From Thermoproteati archaeon (GTDB lineage: Archaea; Thermoproteota; Thermoprotei_A; Marsarchaeales; UBA168): a stretch of 47,074 nt of DNA. The position numbers and the translations under genes are program-made. Of the stretch, positions 44,627 through 47,074 are shown one piece after another. Position 1 is the first letter of the stretch, and each line of letters begins with the position of its first letter. The stretch is from the NCBI GenBank assembly GCA_023256375.1, contig JAGDXE010000009.1, positions 1 through 47,074 on the forward strand, in the 5' to 3' direction. Under the pieces are notes generated by a model. It saw only the letters and a list, made by a program, of their open reading frames with translations, did no database searches and had not been told where the DNA came from.

Positions 44627-45394
44627 ATGACGCACTTGCTCGAAATTAAAGACCTTAACGTCTACTTAGACGGCAAACAAATAATCATGGGGGTTAGTAC
44701 GTACATTGATAAAGGCGAGATTGTAGGCGTGGTAGGCCCTAATGGCTCAGGCAAAACGACGCTTATAAGAGCAGTCGCGGGATTTTTGCCTTATACTGGT
44801 AATATATTTTACGAAGGAGTAGAATCAAAAAAATTAAAGAGAAAGCAGGTAGCGAGCTTTTTATCCGTAGTACCTCAAGAGCCCCCATCATCATCGTTAA
44901 GGGTTACCGATTTTGTATTATTAGGAAGATATCCATACCTTAACAGGTGGCAGGGTGAAGGTGAAAAAGATTACGCGGTGGTTAAAGAGGTCCTTACCGA
45001 GCTTGGCATATCCCACCTAGCTGAGCGCCCAACCGATAAGCTGAGCGGGGGCGAACTCCAAAGGGTAGTGCTTGCAAGAGGTATAATACAGGGTCAAAAA
45101 TTAATGTTAATGGATGAGCCGACCGCCCATTTAGATCTTAAGGCGCAGCAAGATATCATGCAATTAGTTAAGAGTTTTTCCGAAAAAAGGGCTATAATGG
45201 CTACATTCCACGACCTAACTTTGGCTGGCCAGTTTTCAGACCGCATATTGGTCTTAAATAAAGGGGAAATTGTCGCTCAAGGCACCCCCGAAGAGGTCTT
45301 AAATCCTGATGTGATTCAATCCGTGTACGGATTAAAAGTTGTAGTGGAAACTAGGCCGGTATTTCACGTTGTCCCCCTGTATAACGGTATTTAG
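44627..45394 (+). CDS. FepC/BtuD-type ABC ATPase
   Basis: GPNGSGKTTLIRAVAGF, LSGGELQRVVLARGI, LMDEPTAHLD. Confidence 0.93.
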   Translation: MTHLLEIKDLNVYLDGKQIIMGVSTYIDKGEIVGVVGPNGSGKTTLIRAVAGFLPYTGNIFYEGVESKKLKRKQVASFLSVVPQEPPSSSLRVTDFVLLGRYPYLNRWQGEGEKDYAVVKEVLTELGISHLAERPTDKLSGGELQRVVLARGIIQGQKLMLMDEPTAHLDLKAQQDIMQLVKSFSEKRAIMATFHDLTLAGQFSDRILVLNKGEIVAQGTPEEVLNPDVIQSVYGLKVVVETRPVFHVVPLYNGI

Positions 45395-45422
45395 GTGGTA
45401 GCTATAATGCGTGGCTCTTGGG

Positions 45423-46499
45423 CTATAAGCCACCCAATTGGTCAATTATTTCTTTGAGGCTCTTTATTAATATCAGGTTCTTGCTGTGATTTAAAACCCC
45501 TATCCTAATATAGTGTTCATCGAGTCCCCTTATCGAGGAAGCGTCCCTGATTAATATACCTTTTTTTAATAGCGAAATTTTGATTTCATGAGCTACTTTC
45601 CGTTTTAATTTTATTAAAAAGTAATTTGCATGCGATGGTAAAACCTCTAATCCTAGATCACTTAGGGCATCGCCTAAAAATTTTCTCTCTTTTTTGGCGT
45701 ATTCCCTACTTTTATCGAAGAATTCTTTGTTTAACCAATGATTAATTGTTTCTATAGCTAATACGTTTACGTTCCACGCTGGTCTTACTGAATCAATTTT
45801 TTTGGATACTTCTTGAGAAGAGATGCTATAACCCAGGCGCAGCCCAGGTACCCCTAAGAGTTTTGTCAGAGAGCGTAATACTATAAGCCCATCGCCGGCC
45901 TCCGTCATCAAGGTTTCGGTTTCTTTATCTGATAAATCCATGTGCACTTCATCTAAAACTAAGGCGGCTCCGGCCCGTACTACTTCTTCGTAAAAGGACA
46001 AAATTTCGTGTTTGCTTAGAACTTCCCCAGTTGGATTGTTTGGATTACAGAGAAATACGAGGGAGGTGTTTTTTTTAATGATTACTTCGTTCAAGTTTGT
46101 CGTGAACGGATACCGTACTACGTGAAAGTAAGGTTGATGGCCATGACCAATTGAGGCTTGCTCATATTCGCTGTAAGTAGGAGCAATTATTAAAGTCCTG
46201 CCTTTTGGTACGGCCTCAAAAAACAGGTGAATCAGCTCGTTTGCCCCGTTTCCTATTACTATGTTTTCAGGTCTTAAGCCGTGGAACTCGGCTAGGGCGG
46301 TTCTGGCCGACCTGGCATCTGGCTCTGGATAATATTTAGAAAGACTAACATATTTTCTTAGGTCTTCCATTAGCCCTTTAGGAGGCGCCAACGGATTGAC
46401 ATTACTACTAAAATCTAATACGGGCATTGGCTTACCATCCTGCCATACATCTGCGCCATGCAGAGCCATTATGGGTAACCTTCGCCTAAGGCATCGCAA
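45423..46499 (-). CDS. CobD/HisC-like PLP aminotransferase (probable threonine-phosphate decarboxylase)
   Basis: LHGADVWQDGKPMPVLDFSSNVNPLAPPKGL...NIVIGNGANELIHLFFEA...FLCNPNNPTGEVLS...VLDEVHMDLSD...SLTKLLGVPGLRLGY. Confidence 0.85.
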   Translation of the reverse strand: MRCLRRRLPIMALHGADVWQDGKPMPVLDFSSNVNPLAPPKGLMEDLRKYVSLSKYYPEPDARSARTALAEFHGLRPENIVIGNGANELIHLFFEAVPKGRTLIIAPTYSEYEQASIGHGHQPYFHVVRYPFTTNLNEVIIKKNTSLVFLCNPNNPTGEVLSKHEILSFYEEVVRAGAALVLDEVHMDLSDKETETLMTEAGDGLIVLRSLTKLLGVPGLRLGYSISSQEVSKKIDSVRPAWNVNVLAIETINHWLNKEFFDKSREYAKKERKFLGDALSDLGLEVLPSHANYFLIKLKRKVAHEIKISLLKKGILIRDASSIRGLDEHYIRIGVLNHSKNLILIKSLKEIIDQLGGL

Positions 46500-46562
46500 C
46501 CTACCAACTCGCGGGTAAATTTGCGGGCAGGAAGGGGTTTTCCATTTAACCTAGTGCCTATT

Positions 46563-46589
46563 ACAGTCGCGAGTTCGGCTTGCAACAAC
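46563..46589 (-). pseudogene. Possible short relic of a TnpB C-terminal tail
   Basis: Minus strand GTTGTTGCAAGCCGAACTCGCGACTGT matches 21 of 27 positions of the relic at 21927-21953 (GTTGGTGCAACCCGAATCCACGCCTGT). Confidence 0.3.
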
Positions 46590-47074
46590 CATATTCATGG
46601 AAAAGTTCTGTAAATTTATAAAACTTTCTTATTTCTAAGAAATCTGAGTGGGCAGTAATGCTAAGTCCTAAAAATAGTCCATGGCCTTCTAAAAACGCTT
46701 TTTGCGCAGTTTCAACTTAAATTACGCGTGGAAGGTCTTAATGAGGGTTAAGCTTAGCCCCCTGTAACTATGGAACACCGGTTTATGTTCCAAAAGACAT
46801 CGGTCCTCAATAAAAGAGTAGATTGCTTTATAAAACCGACGCAGATTTGTAGAGGAATGCGGGTGCGTTTTAGCACAAAATTTTTAGCTCTAACGAGGGT
46901 TAACGGGAAAGTCCCCGTCCGCGAAGGAGGAGATGGATAGCCCCTTAGGTTTATTAATAACGTTAGGCGGTAGCGGTAGGGTGGGGCACGCCCGATTTGC
47001 CCGTGGATAAACGCCTTGACCCGCCTTTCGAGCGAACGAAAGTTCCCAGCGTCGGTAAACTGCTCTCTGATATG

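Noticed and set aside
45395-46860. Possible cobalamin riboswitch near the BtuFCD/CobD genes
   Set aside because: No B12-box-like consensus seen; only a small GGAACA/TGTTCC hairpin at 46772-46791.
46893-46925. gggaaagtccccgtcc resembling RNase P CR-I (GGAAAGTCC)
   Set aside because: A complete RNase P RNA with matching P1 and P4 is present at 2940-3241; no CR-V partner is visible here.

Overview
Gene-dense archaeal chromosomal window, probably TACK/Thermoproteota-like (inferred from gene content; lineage not determined). TTG/GTG starts are frequent. It carries information-processing and core-metabolism genes: RNase P RNA, Tsr3, TiaS, initiator-type tRNA-Met, DnaG, proteasome beta, aCPSF1/FttA, G1P dehydrogenase, Lsm, Elf1-like, GGGP synthase, CysRS, Lhr-like helicase, L37e, 5S rRNA, Sec61-beta, TyrRS, PheS/PheT, CoaD, NrdD/NrdG, a BtuFCD-type importer and a CobD/HisC-like aminotransferase. 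Read by eye and missed by the ORF track: RNase P RNA (2940-3241, antisense-overlapping the tsr3 3' end), 5S rRNA (30931-31053), tRNA-Met (6043-6116), L37e (29284-29436), Sec61-beta (32836-33015) and a 33-aa one-TM ORF (24687-24788). Most interesting signals: the RNase P RNA/tsr3 overlap; a free-standing AAA-associated C-terminal domain protein 18 kb from an ABC ATPase that lacks it; a degenerate PolB-exonuclease-like protein next to dnaG; three reading-frame or start anomalies (T9 tract at 4125, +1 shift near 7289, pheT starting at TTA); a 32-bp exact repeat and several degraded IS200/IS605 relics; a 21-bp perfect inverted repeat around a small HTH-like gene. No CRISPR array and no convincing new defence system were seen. 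All assignments come from reading the sequence; no searches were run.
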